Source: Pelargonium nanum (Eukaryota; Streptophyta; Magnoliopsida; Geraniales; Geraniaceae). Taken from it: a stretch of DNA of 44,263 bases. Positions 35,501 to 44,263 of this stretch are shown here, piece after piece. The stretch's first letter is position 1. Each line of letters starts with the position of its first letter. The stretch lies in contig JAYMTF010000222.1 of assembly GCA_036897485.1 (NCBI GenBank), forward strand, positions 1 to 44,263, written 5' to 3'. The notes under the pieces were generated by a model. That model had not been told where the DNA came from, did no database searches, and worked only from the letters and a program-made list of their open reading frames with translations. A program made the position numbers and the translations under genes.

Positions 35501-38500
35501 CGGTCCTTTCTGTTAGGATATAGTATCGCGTGATAACATGTTAATACAAGCAGATGTTAGATAAAACACTGTGAACATTTATTTAAAGATGGCCCACTAA
35601 TTTGCTTCGTGATACTTTATCTTACCAGTTTATTGCCTGATCGTAAGCTTAAAACTCTCGTACACCGTCCACTAACTCGACTGCCTGAGAACAAAGAAGG
35701 ATATTCCCTTCTACTTTTCTGGTATTGGGAGGAATGCTTGAAGCAAAGGTAAATTTGAATCCTCTACGTAGTTATTGTATGTCAATCCATTTCATATCAA
35801 CTTCACATCTGGTTCTCATTAAATGTAGGTATGAACGTTTTGTTAATGCTCTAGAGGAAGCATCAAGAGATATGTTACCTATACTAAAAGACAAGGCATT
35901 GAAGGTTGGCTCTCATATATTATGTGTGATTTACAGTACCGCTTGCAATTTGATTTCGGCCCGTTTGAGTTGGATTTTTTTGGGCTGGGTTGGAAAAAAC
36001 TTAACCTGCAACCTGAACCTGCAACAATGCTGGCGGGGGTTCGGGAACCCGTGGATTTGGGTCCAAATTGCCAGCTCTATTTTTCCAATGTCTATGCTCC
36101 TATGATTATTCTTTGTTATAACTTATAAGTACTCATGATAGTAGATCAAAAGCTAGATTGGTTTTTCTGATTCCTACGGAAAAAAACACTTTAAAACTTC
36201 TCTATCAAATTGTACAGTCTCTACAACGAAATACATGTTTAATCTTCTCTAATATTGTATAAGTTGAGTAAATTATAAAGAAGGGTTTGGACTAGATGCT
36301 GCATCATTCTTTTGAAAGCCATTTTCTCTCCAAGTCTAATGTTGTTTCTGTAGAGGCGGTTCATCTAATGGTTTGCTGTCATGTGTGTGTGTGTGTATAA
36401 TTTACTAATATTCTGCTGTTGCTTTCAGACTATATATGCACTACTGAAAAGCAAATCCGAGCAAGAACGCAGATTGCTATCTGCGCTAGTTAACAAAGTA
36501 AGTTTGTATCAAATTCCGCGTTTCTCTTGTTTAGGCTGTTTATATGAAGTTGTGAACTTATTACATGTATTGGATCTATTACTGATACTCCTCACTGTTC
36601 GGGAACAACCTGTAGCTCGGAGATCCGCAAAATAAAGGGGCTTCTAATGCCGACTTTCACTTGTCAAACCTTTTGTCTGACCATCCAAATATGAAGGTAC
36701 ACTGACCTGCAGCTGGAAAGGATGTTTGTTACTTTTTGAAATAATGTTGCCATAACCTTGCAAATTTATCGTGACGTGTGCGACTCTGTGATGTTATATC
36801 GTTTCTATGCATCTTCTAAATCATGTACTGCTTTCTTTTACAGGCTGTGGTGATTGATGAGGTAGACTCATTTCTTTTTCGGCCTCATTTGCGGCTACGG
36901 TCAAAATACCATGCGGTATGTCTAATCATTTCTAAAAACCTCCTTTCCGAGCAAGTATTGTCCTACTTATTTATAATAGGAAAAACTATAAAAATGGTCC
37001 TCCTGCTTATTTAAATTTTGTTGACATGGCATTAAATACATTTTAGAGATTGAAACTAGTATATGACGGTGGTGAACCTCGGGGACCATTTTGGTCGGTT
37101 TTCAATAGTTGGGAGATCATTTTAGCATAAATTTAGTCGAGGTACCAAACTAGTCGGATCCTTATGGCTCAGGGGCCATTTGGGCTGTTTTTCCTTCATA
37201 ATATGTTCCCTAGGTTGCCTCAAAATGTAACCACAATTTTGTAATCTAATAGTTATCATGGTTTATTGCTTGTTTTGTAGACTGTATTTTTAGTTTTTGG
37301 TTGCGTCATTACTTGATCTTGCTTGGTTTCTGAACCTCATGCTAGGACCTTGTGTACATGCAGGTGAACTTTTTGAGCCAAATACGTCTTAGTCACAAAG
37401 GAGATGGACCAAAGGTGGCGAAACGTTTGGTGGATGTATACTTTGCACTGTTCAAGGTATTGACGGATCTCAATCAAATCTGAATTGCATATTTGGTCCT
37501 CGATCCTCAATTTAGTTGAATTATACGTATCTTTTTGAAACATTGCTCGATAATTTACTTTTTATAATTTCAGGTTCTAATTAGTGAGGCAAATGGTGGT
37601 TCAAAGACAGATTCAAGCAAGAAACCAGAGGGTAAAAAAGAATCAAGAGATGGAAAAGCCAAAGAAGCTAAAGATGCATCGGAATCTCACGTTGAATTGG
37701 ATTCGCGACTCCTATCAGCTCTTTTGACTGTACGTTTATATATGTTTATACTAGATGATTATTACCAAGATTAAAAAGTGATTTTGTTTTAACCTCTTCA
37801 TTGACTTTGATACTGTCTTTCTGATGCCGGCTTTAAAAAATCTTATTCTGAAAGCTTATTCTGTTTTTTCATCGTCATTCTTGCAGGGAGTTAATCGAGC
37901 GTTTCCTTTTGTTTCGAGTAATGAGGCCGATGACATTGTAGAGGCCCAAACACCAATGCTCTTCCAACTGGTACGGTTAAAACCGACTTATTTTGAATTT
38001 TGCTACTATTATTTAGTATTACCTTCATTTTGGATCTCGGGTCTCAATATGGACATGTAACATGCAGGTTCACTCAAAGAACTTTAATGTCGGAATTCAA
38101 GCACTAATGCTTCTCGATAAGATCTCATCGAAGAATCAGATTGTCAGTGATCGGTTTTACCGTGCATTGTACTCCAAACTCTTACTTCAAGCTGCCATGA
38201 ATTCTTCCAAGGTAAGTTGATATGGTTTCTTAGACTGGTCTATACTTTCTTATTTGCATCTCGAAGAGCAGCTAACATTTTTGGTTTTCTCTACATTGCT
38301 TGTTGTTCAGGCAGAAATGTTTATCGGTCTCTTACTGAGGGCCATGAAATCTGATGTAAATTTAAAGCGTGTATCTGCATTTGCGAAGCGCCTGCTACAG
38401 GTTTGTGCTTTACGTTCCACTTTTAGCAATTTGTACGAGTGAATTAGAAATTAATTTTTATGATTGAATGGGGGAATTCACTAACAAGAAAATCGATTTC

Positions 38501-40283
38501 TTAAAATATTTGAACAGGTCGCACTTCAGCAGCCACCTCAATATTCTTGTGGTTGCCTTTTCCTCCTCTCCGAAGTCCTTAAAGCAAGGCCGCCTTTGTG
38601 GTAGACACTGATTTTATTTCAAATGTGTTCATTTGTTAATTAAGATTATTTGACCGTTTTGATTTAGAATCATTTACCGTTTTACCCTTATGCAGGAATA
38701 AGGTTCACCAGAGTGAGTTGAATGATGAAGAGATTGAACATTTTGAAGACGTGGTAGAAGAAACCGATAATAAACCAAGCAATGCATCGAATAAACAAGA
38801 AAGCAATGAGGTCGCTCCTATTGCTGATGAAACCAACTCGGACAATAGTTCTTCAGAAGATGAAGACGAAGACAACTCTCCACCTTTTGATTCTGAAAAC
38901 GATGTTTCAGATGAAGGCGAGGATTTGATTCTTCAAGATGATTCAAGAGACCGTGAACCCAAAACAATATCAGGTCCCAATGTGCCACAACACCGACAAT
39001 CCTCTGTGCAGCCATCACTCCCCGGAGGATATAACCCACGACACAGAGAACCGTCATTTTGGTAAATCCTTGTGTTACTCTTTCCTTACATTTCAAGTTT
39101 CATGGCGCCAAAAGCAGAATTTGATCGGTTTCTTTGTTTGTACCTGTCTATAATCAACAGCAATGCAGATCGTGTAAGCTGGTGGGAGTTGACGGTGCTT
39201 GCTTCACACGTGCACCCATCGGTTTCTACCATGGCGAACACTCTTCTTTCGGGCGCCAACATTGTTTACAACGGAAATCCGTTGAATGACTTGGCACTCT
39301 CCGCTTTTCTCGACAAATTGATGGAGAAGAAACCGAAGGCAACCCAATGGCACGGTGGATCCAAGATCGAACCCGCCAAAAAGGTCAGCTTGATTTACAT
39401 GAATCATTAACCCATCGCATATAGGGTTCATTCATTTAATTTTTTTGTATAGAAAAGCAATTGAAATGCGAATTAATCCAATATTAAATATCCAACACGT
39501 ACTATTTTCCTTTCTAGTGTCTCACATCAACTGGCCTCTTGTTTTCCACAGCTCGACATGAACGAAAATCTGATCGGGTCGAATATTCTTTCGCTGGCCG
39601 AAATGGATGTCCCACCGGAAGATTTCGTCTTCCACAAGTTCTACATGAACAAAATGAACTCCACAAAGAAACCAAAGAAGAAGAAGAAGAAAGGAGCGCA
39701 GGACGAGGCTGCTGAGGAGTTATTCGATGTGGACGGTGGCAACAACGATGATGATAGCGATAACGAAGAGATCGACGATGTTTTTGATTCCGCTGACAAA
39801 TCCTTGGAAGCAGATGGCGATTATGACTATGATGACTTGGACCGAGTTGCTAATCAAGACGACGAAGACTTGATTGGTAGCGCAAGTGACGAAGAATTGG
39901 ACGTCTCGGATATCGCTGAGGGAAATGATTTTGACTCCATGTCCGACGATGATGACAAAAACGAGGATGACGACGACGACGTGGATATCGGGGACGCTGA
40001 CGATGGTAGCGACGAGGACGATGTTGATGTTGGTATGATTGATAAAAGAAAGAGAAAACGAAAGTCGGGTGGGAAAAGTGGAGCATCCCCGTTCGCGAGC
40101 CTCGAGGAGTACGAGCATATGCTGGACGACGAGGATGGTTCTGCAGGAAATGAATCTGGACGTAAGAATAAGCGTAAGTCTAACAAAAAGATCTCCGACG
40201 AGGATGTCTCTGCTACAAAGGAATCGGGACACAAGAAGAAGAAGCATAAGTCTCATAAGAAGAGGAAATCGTCGTCTAAATGA
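32553..40283 (+). CDS. SWA2: NOC1/CEBPZ homologue, SLOW WALKER 2-type ribosome biogenesis factor
   Basis: Sixteen exons: 32553-33231, 35269-35344, 35629-35748, 35829-35904, 36429-36497, 36616-36696, 36844-36915, 37364-37456, 37574-37729, 37887-37970, 38068-38211, 38311-38400, 38518-38600, 38696-39061, 39161-39383 and 39552-40283. They total 3144 bp, or 1047 aa, close to Arabidopsis SWA2. Family members act in the nucleolus with NOC2 in export and maturation of pre-60S particles. Residues 170-460 form the conserved N-terminal repeat region (FEAVKELFISRLLPDRKLKT, YERFVNALEEASRDMLPILK). The CBF/Mak21 domain lies at about 500-790 (IQALMLLDKISSKNQ, FYRALYSKLL, PSVSTMANTLLSGANIVYNG), interrupted by an acidic insert near 615-690. 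The last 200 residues are Asp/Glu-rich and end in a Lys-rich nuclear/nucleolar signal (KKKKHKSHKKRK). Confidence 0.95.
33265..34630 (+). repeat. ~490-bp tandem repeat in NOC1 intron 1
   Basis: The anchor GCCTTTGGATT...GAATCATTCC starts at 33495, 33979 and 34473 (spacing 484 and 494 bp). Each unit also holds CTTGATTTGGATTGGTTT, TTAGCCATTTGTAT, GTTAACACATTTGTTGTGT and GAGCTAGGGGTTAACGAGCC or close variants. About 2.8 units are present, with a decayed trail to about 34930. Within each unit GCCTTTGGATT and a downstream inverted AATCCAAA/ATCTAAAC copy form a MITE-like hairpin of about 65 bp. A (GTT)n run lies near 34196-34217. Confidence 0.8.
35935..36079. mobile_element. hAT-like remnant in NOC1 intron 4
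   Basis: The right end read inverted is TAGAGCTGGCAATTTGGACC, matching the TAGAGTTGGCAA ends elsewhere in the window. The left side has CTTGCAATTTGATTTCGGCC. The interior is rich in CCTGCAACCTGAACC and GGGTTCGGGAACCC. No clean 8-bp duplication was seen. Confidence 0.5.
36970..37195. repeat. Decayed repeat in NOC1 intron 7
   Basis: AAAAATGGTCCTCCTGCTTA and AGGGGCCATTTGGGCTGTTT at the two sides, with GGGGACCATTTTGGTCGG inside, are typical of decayed plant inverted-repeat elements. Family and ends are unclear. Confidence 0.35.
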
Positions 40284-41229
40284 GTAAGTTTTCGAGAAAT
40301 CTTCATGCGAATCAATGAACTGTTTTGATGATTTGCTTGAACTTGTATGATTCATTGAAGAGATTGTTTGTAGCTTAGTCCAATTTTGAGCCTAAATTTT
40401 TGTATCTTTCTGGTTAATCTTTCGCTCGAATATTGAATCTATAGAACTTGCTTTTAAATCTTAATACCATTGTTGATTTTACGGTTATGATCGTTAGTTA
40501 ATTGTGCTTTCTCCGTCCTAAAATGAGCGTTCATTTTTTTTTTGTTGTTGTAAAATTTAAGGAAATATTTTATGAGAAAATAGATGACCAATTATTCTCA
40601 ATTTTCAACCAAAAATTAAATATATATATATATAAAACTTCATGTACAAGACTCCAAATGATGCCAACTTTAGTTATCATCTTCCAAAGAAGAATGCAAT
40701 TTTATTGGACTGGATTGAATGCACTTTAGATGTTGAGATCATCACTCCACAATTTGAATCAATATATTTCAAAAAACTGACATAAATTGGTGTAACGGAC
40801 AAATAAATCTCGTTGAATCTTGAGAATTATTTTCAACGTTCTAGTAATATTGTTTGTGGTTACTTCTCAACGAAGTTTTGTATAGGTCATATCAATATTT
40901 TTTTTCCATTACGTCAACAAGAATCATCTTTAAATATGTCAATAGTATCGTATAATTGTCCAATAATCTTGCGTTCCAGATGATATTACATTTCATGATT
41001 GAGCGCAAAATTATATGCAAGTATAACGACAAATAATTACACTTCATTTTCAAAACATTTCTATTATTTTCTTTGTTTAAATAAAGAAAACAGACCTCCC
41101 AAAAATACAACCAAAGGTCAAATATAGTTCAAGCGACATGACCCTTACTTACAGTGACATCTGTATCCTACGAGTTTGATCTCAACTCCAAATAAAATCA
41201 TCTGCAACATAAAATAGGAAAATGTTTTA
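40284..41229. other. NOC1 3' flank and gene-free DNA
   Basis: It contains the 3'UTR of NOC1, a (TA)n microsatellite near 40620-40634 and a Stowaway-like start CTCCGTCCTAAAATGAGCGT at about 40511 without a recognisable partner end. No gene is supported. Confidence 0.5.
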
Positions 41230-41389
41230 TTTTTGTCATTTAACTGTTGTTTTGTTTTAAATTGGTCTAATCTGTAACAATGTCATCAAATTAGATTGAC
41301 GTAACAACGTTTTTTTTGAAATTTTTTAACTTAGCTAAATTTACTGATCAGACCAAATTGGAAGAAAACTGTATAATTGAGGGATGTTG
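41230..41389. mobile_element. Inverted-repeat MITE related to that at 15088
   Basis: The left arm CATTTAACTGTTGTTTTGTT...AAATTGGTCTAAT is mirrored by the right arm AGACCAAATTGGAAGAAAAC...TGAGGGATGTTG. The arms match imperfectly over about 40 bp. CATCAAATTAGATTGACGTA inside resembles the element at 15088-15450. Confidence 0.5.
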
Positions 41390-42073
41390 TTACCACGTCA
41401 ATTGTCCAATTAGGTCCCTTAATTAATACATTTTTTCTCTCAAAATAGTCTCATTTGTAAACTTAAACTGTGACATTTTCCTAGAAAACATTGAATTTAT
41501 TTGTACTATTTATAAATGAAAATCAAATATTTTTTTTGATTCTAAACCAAACCAAAAGGCAAAGATATTATGAGAAAGCCAAAAGCCAAAAGCCAAAAAT
41601 TGCAGGCCTATTGATCAAGACAAATTTTGTGACATCAATTTTGTTGCATAAACAATGACAAACAAAAATCATTAAATTTTGGTTTTCACAACTTTGCTCA
41701 TAATTCGTTGCATCTTGTTTTAAACAATGAAAATAAGAACTCGAATTCGTGACTATATCGTTCCGTTTTCTTTCTATAGGGTCTAAAACCAACCCATCCA
41801 CCGATTTCCGATCTCAAAACAAGAACAATAATGAAAACAAGAACTCAAACGCATTCACGGTATGTAACTTCGGTTTCTCCCTCTTTAGGGATTAAAACCT
41901 AACCCTCCAACCAACCCGTCAACCGATTCCCAATATGAAAATCATAACAAAAGTAAGAACATTGCAATATCATTTTGTTCCCCTCTATCGACCCTAAAAC
42001 CTAACCCACGAGCCCAACTCATTAACTGATTCCCAATATAAAAACGAGAATGAAAATAAGAACTCGAATTCTT
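41390..42073. other. Gene-free DNA with short phrase repeats, downstream of SAUR
   Basis: Diverged repeats of AAAAC(A/G)AGAA...AAGAACTCGAATTC, then a CCCTAAAACC(T/C)AACCC block, recur near 41720, 41830, 41890, 41990 and 42050 at uneven spacing of 60-110 bp. They end against the SAUR stop codon, so the SAUR 3'UTR lies in this stretch. Confidence 0.5.
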
Positions 42074-42409
42074 TTACCAGATCGGTTTGACCCTAAAAAC
42101 CTTTCTGTTAGACTTGACTTTTGAAATCATCCACTCCTCAAAAGCTCTAGGCTCGTAAGGTATCCTCAAAACACCTTCATTGCAAAATCCATATTCCTCA
42201 GCTGACTTATGAAGAAGCTCCAAAAAATCGGCATCACCCAGAGCAGCTCTATGCACCACGAAACGACTTGTCGTTTCACCACAAATTCCCACTTGTATCG
42301 GAAAATAGCCTCTAGGAGTCATCAATCTCGGAGAACTTGAGCTCATGAGTCTCTTCACTCCTTGAGCTCCAATGATGAATTTGCTCATTTTGCTACTCTT
42401 CACTCCCAT
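42074..42409 (-). CDS. SAUR: SAUR family auxin-responsive protein
   Basis: An intronless minus-strand gene of 111 aa. The SAUR domain spans about residues 33-100: RGYFPIQVG, SRFVVHRAALGDADFLELL, KSAEEYGFCNEGVLRIPYE. The start is the ATG at 42409; the frame upstream of it begins at a TTG. SAUR proteins are small and mostly encoded by short-lived auxin-induced transcripts. Several inhibit PP2C.D phosphatases and so promote H+-ATPase activity and cell expansion; that role is inferred from the family only. The N-terminal 32 residues are basic and Ser/Met-rich. A TTTAAATATGG sequence (minus strand, about 42451-42461) may be the TATA box, and a TGTCTC auxin-type element occurs about 390 bp upstream (42798-42803). 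Confidence 0.92.
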   Translation of the reverse strand: MGVKSSKMSKFIIGAQGVKRLMSSSSPRLMTPRGYFPIQVGICGETTSRFVVHRAALGDADFLELLHKSAEEYGFCNEGVLRIPYEPRAFEEWMISKVKSNRKVFRVKPIW

Positions 42410-42461
42410 TTTCAAATCTTCTAAAGCTCTAATGACTTTTCTAGTTTAATCCATATTTAAA

Positions 42462-43009
42462 GCCGTACAGATCGTGTTCTATTGGGCACAAATCAGATGT
42501 TGATTTTTGATGATGACATTTGATAGCGACAACTAATCCAATTCAATAACATGTCACAATTTGTGTTACAATTATTTTGCCGGTAACACTGGAATTGAGT
42601 GTACGTAGTTAGTGAAAAGTAGCCTATTATATTTTGTCGTATTTGTATTGGACACTGCGTACGAAATAAGTACTTTGGACACAACTTTTCTGAAAGTACA
42701 GCTGACCAAATAATAATAAAATATTTACTCCTCTAATAAATCCAATAAAAGGGCAAAAAATGATTTAAAAAAAAATAGGGGAAGCTTACAAAAGGAAGAG
42801 ACATGTAGGTATGATCTAAATGTTTGTGTTTATAAAAATTTGCATCTATTATTATAAGATACTAGTCTACTACAAAAAGAACACATCCATTAATAACAAA
42901 GCCCAATCTCTGCAACCACAAAAAGAACATGAATGCACAAACTAACATGAAAACACACCATGTAGGATGACATAGGTTCACATGCACCCCAAAGCAGATG
43001 AGAAACAAA
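42462..43009. other. SAUR upstream region
   Basis: Moderately AT-rich DNA between the SAUR core promoter and the terminal minisatellite. Apart from TGTCTC (minus strand, 42798-42803) no regulatory cluster was recognised. The open frame at 42493-42684 has no protein features. Confidence 0.45.
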
Positions 43010-44263
43010 GAACCAACTTTCGTTCTATTTCGGACATAATCAAGTCAACTTTCGTTCTATTTCAAACAAAATCGAGAGAATTTTGGTTCTATTTCGAACA
43101 AAATTGAAGCAACTTTCGTTCTATTTTGGACAAAATCGAGGCAACATTCGTTCTGTTTCGGACAAAATCAAGACAACTTTCGTTACGTTTCGGACAAAAT
43201 TGAGGCAACTTACGATCTGTTTCGTAAAAAATCGAGGCAACTTTCGTTCTATTTAGGACAAAATCGAGGCAACTTTCATTCTTTTTCTGACAAAATCGAG
43301 GCGACTTTCATTCTATTTCGAAAAAATCGAGGCAACTTTCGTTCTATTTCGGACAAAATCGAGACTTTCGTTCTATTTCGGACAAAATCGAGACAACTAT
43401 CATTCTATTTCGAAAAAATTGAGGCAACTTTCGTTCTATTTCGGACAAAATCGAGACTTTCGTTCTGTTTCGGGAAAAATCGAGGCAACTTTCGTCCTGT
43501 TTCGAAAAAAATCGAGGCAACTTTCGTTCTATTTCGAACAAAATCGAGGAAACTTTCGTTCTATTTCGGACAAAATCGAGACAACTTTCTTTCTATTTCG
43601 GACAAAATCGAGGCAACTTTCATTTTATTTCGAACAAAATCGTGGCAACTTACGTTCATTTTTGGACAAAATCGAGGCAACTTTCGCTCTATTCGGGACA
43701 AAATGAGACAACTTTTATTCTATTTCGAACAAAATCGAGGCAACTTTCGTTCTATTTCAGACAAAAACGAGTCAACTTTCGTTCTATTTCGAACAAAATC
43801 GAGGCAACTTTCGTTCTATTTTGAACAAAATCGAGGCAACTTTCGTTCTATTTCAGGAAAAAATCGAGGCAACATTCGTTCTGTTTCGAAAAAAATTGAG
43901 GCAACTTTCGTTCTATTTCGAAAAAAATCGAGGCAATTTTAGTTTTATTTCGAACAAAATCGAGGCAACTTTCGTATTGATTTGGATAAAAAGATAGCAA
44001 CTTTCGTACTGGTTTGGATAAAAAGAAGATAACTATCATACTGATTTGGATAAAATCAAAGTCAATTTTCGTACTAATTTGAATAAAATCAAAGGCAACT
44101 TTCGTTCTATTTCAGATAAAATCGAGACAACTTTCGTTCTATTTCAGACAAAATCGAGACAACTTTCATTCTATTCTGGACAAAATTCGAGGCAACTTTC
44201 GTTTTATTTAGAACAAAATTGAGGCAACTTTCATTCTTTTCGGACAAAATTGAGGCAATTTTC
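43010..44263. repeat. ~32-bp minisatellite, about 39 units, truncated by the window end
   Basis: The unit consensus, in two parts, is GAGGCAACTTTCGTTCTATT and TCGGACAAAATC. Variants include 26-bp units lacking GGCAACT-type sequence (near 43365 and 43455) and a diverged block with TACTGATTTGGATAAAA (about 43975-44090). The array starts near 43012 and is still repeating at the last base. Because the unit has few stop codons in any frame, it produces long open frames on both strands; these are repeat artefacts. Confidence 0.93.

Noticed and set aside
39720-40355. 211-residue minus-strand open frame
   Set aside because: It lies opposite the Asp/Glu- and Lys-rich last exon of NOC1. Reversed GAY/GAR codons rarely give stops, so this is a shadow.
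43344-44039. Several open frames of 60-95 residues on both strands with repeated FYFEQNRGNF-like peptides
   Set aside because: They arise from the 32-bp minisatellite passing through the three frames; no start context, introns or known domain supports a protein.

Overview
This window is nuclear DNA of a dicotyledonous plant. It has GT-AG introns, AT-rich intergenic DNA, plant-specific gene families and many short transposon remnants. No LTR element or transposase coding sequence was seen. An asterid source is a guess and was not tested.

Layout. (1) 159-6998 (+): two tandem GDSL esterase/lipase genes. The first lacks its 5' exons because the window starts inside it. The second is complete (5 exons, 364 aa). 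(2) 7000-19440: about 12 kb without a convincing gene. It holds SINEs, hAT-like and other inverted-repeat elements, several tandem repeats and an orphan G-box/W-box cluster. (3) 19815-26887 (+): a complete 16-exon SAC-domain phosphoinositide phosphatase of the SAC2-5 type (817 aa). (4) 28287-30603 (-): a complete 5-exon gene for 40S ribosomal protein SA (304 aa). (5) 32553-40283 (+): a complete 16-exon NOC1/SLOW WALKER 2-type ribosome-biogenesis factor (1047 aa). (6) 42074-42409 (-): an intronless SAUR gene. (7) about 43010-44263: a minisatellite of roughly 32 bp units that runs off the end of the window.

How the genes relate. The RPSa and NOC1 genes are divergent neighbours about 1.9 kb apart. 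Both serve ribosome production, and both carry site II (TGGGCC/GGCCCA) and telo-box (AAACCCTA) motifs upstream. A 5'-truncated SINE lies between two copies of the NOC1 site II cluster, so the cluster is duplicated. The two GDSL genes share exon sizes, intron contents and 3'UTR sequence, which shows recent tandem duplication. They differ in the loss of an acidic tail in the second copy and in a CACTA-type insertion in its third intron.

Exon boundaries were read by eye from splice consensus, reading-frame continuity and family similarity. Every complete gene sums to a multiple of three. Repeat boundaries are approximate unless a target-site duplication (TSD) is stated. Nothing was searched against a database.
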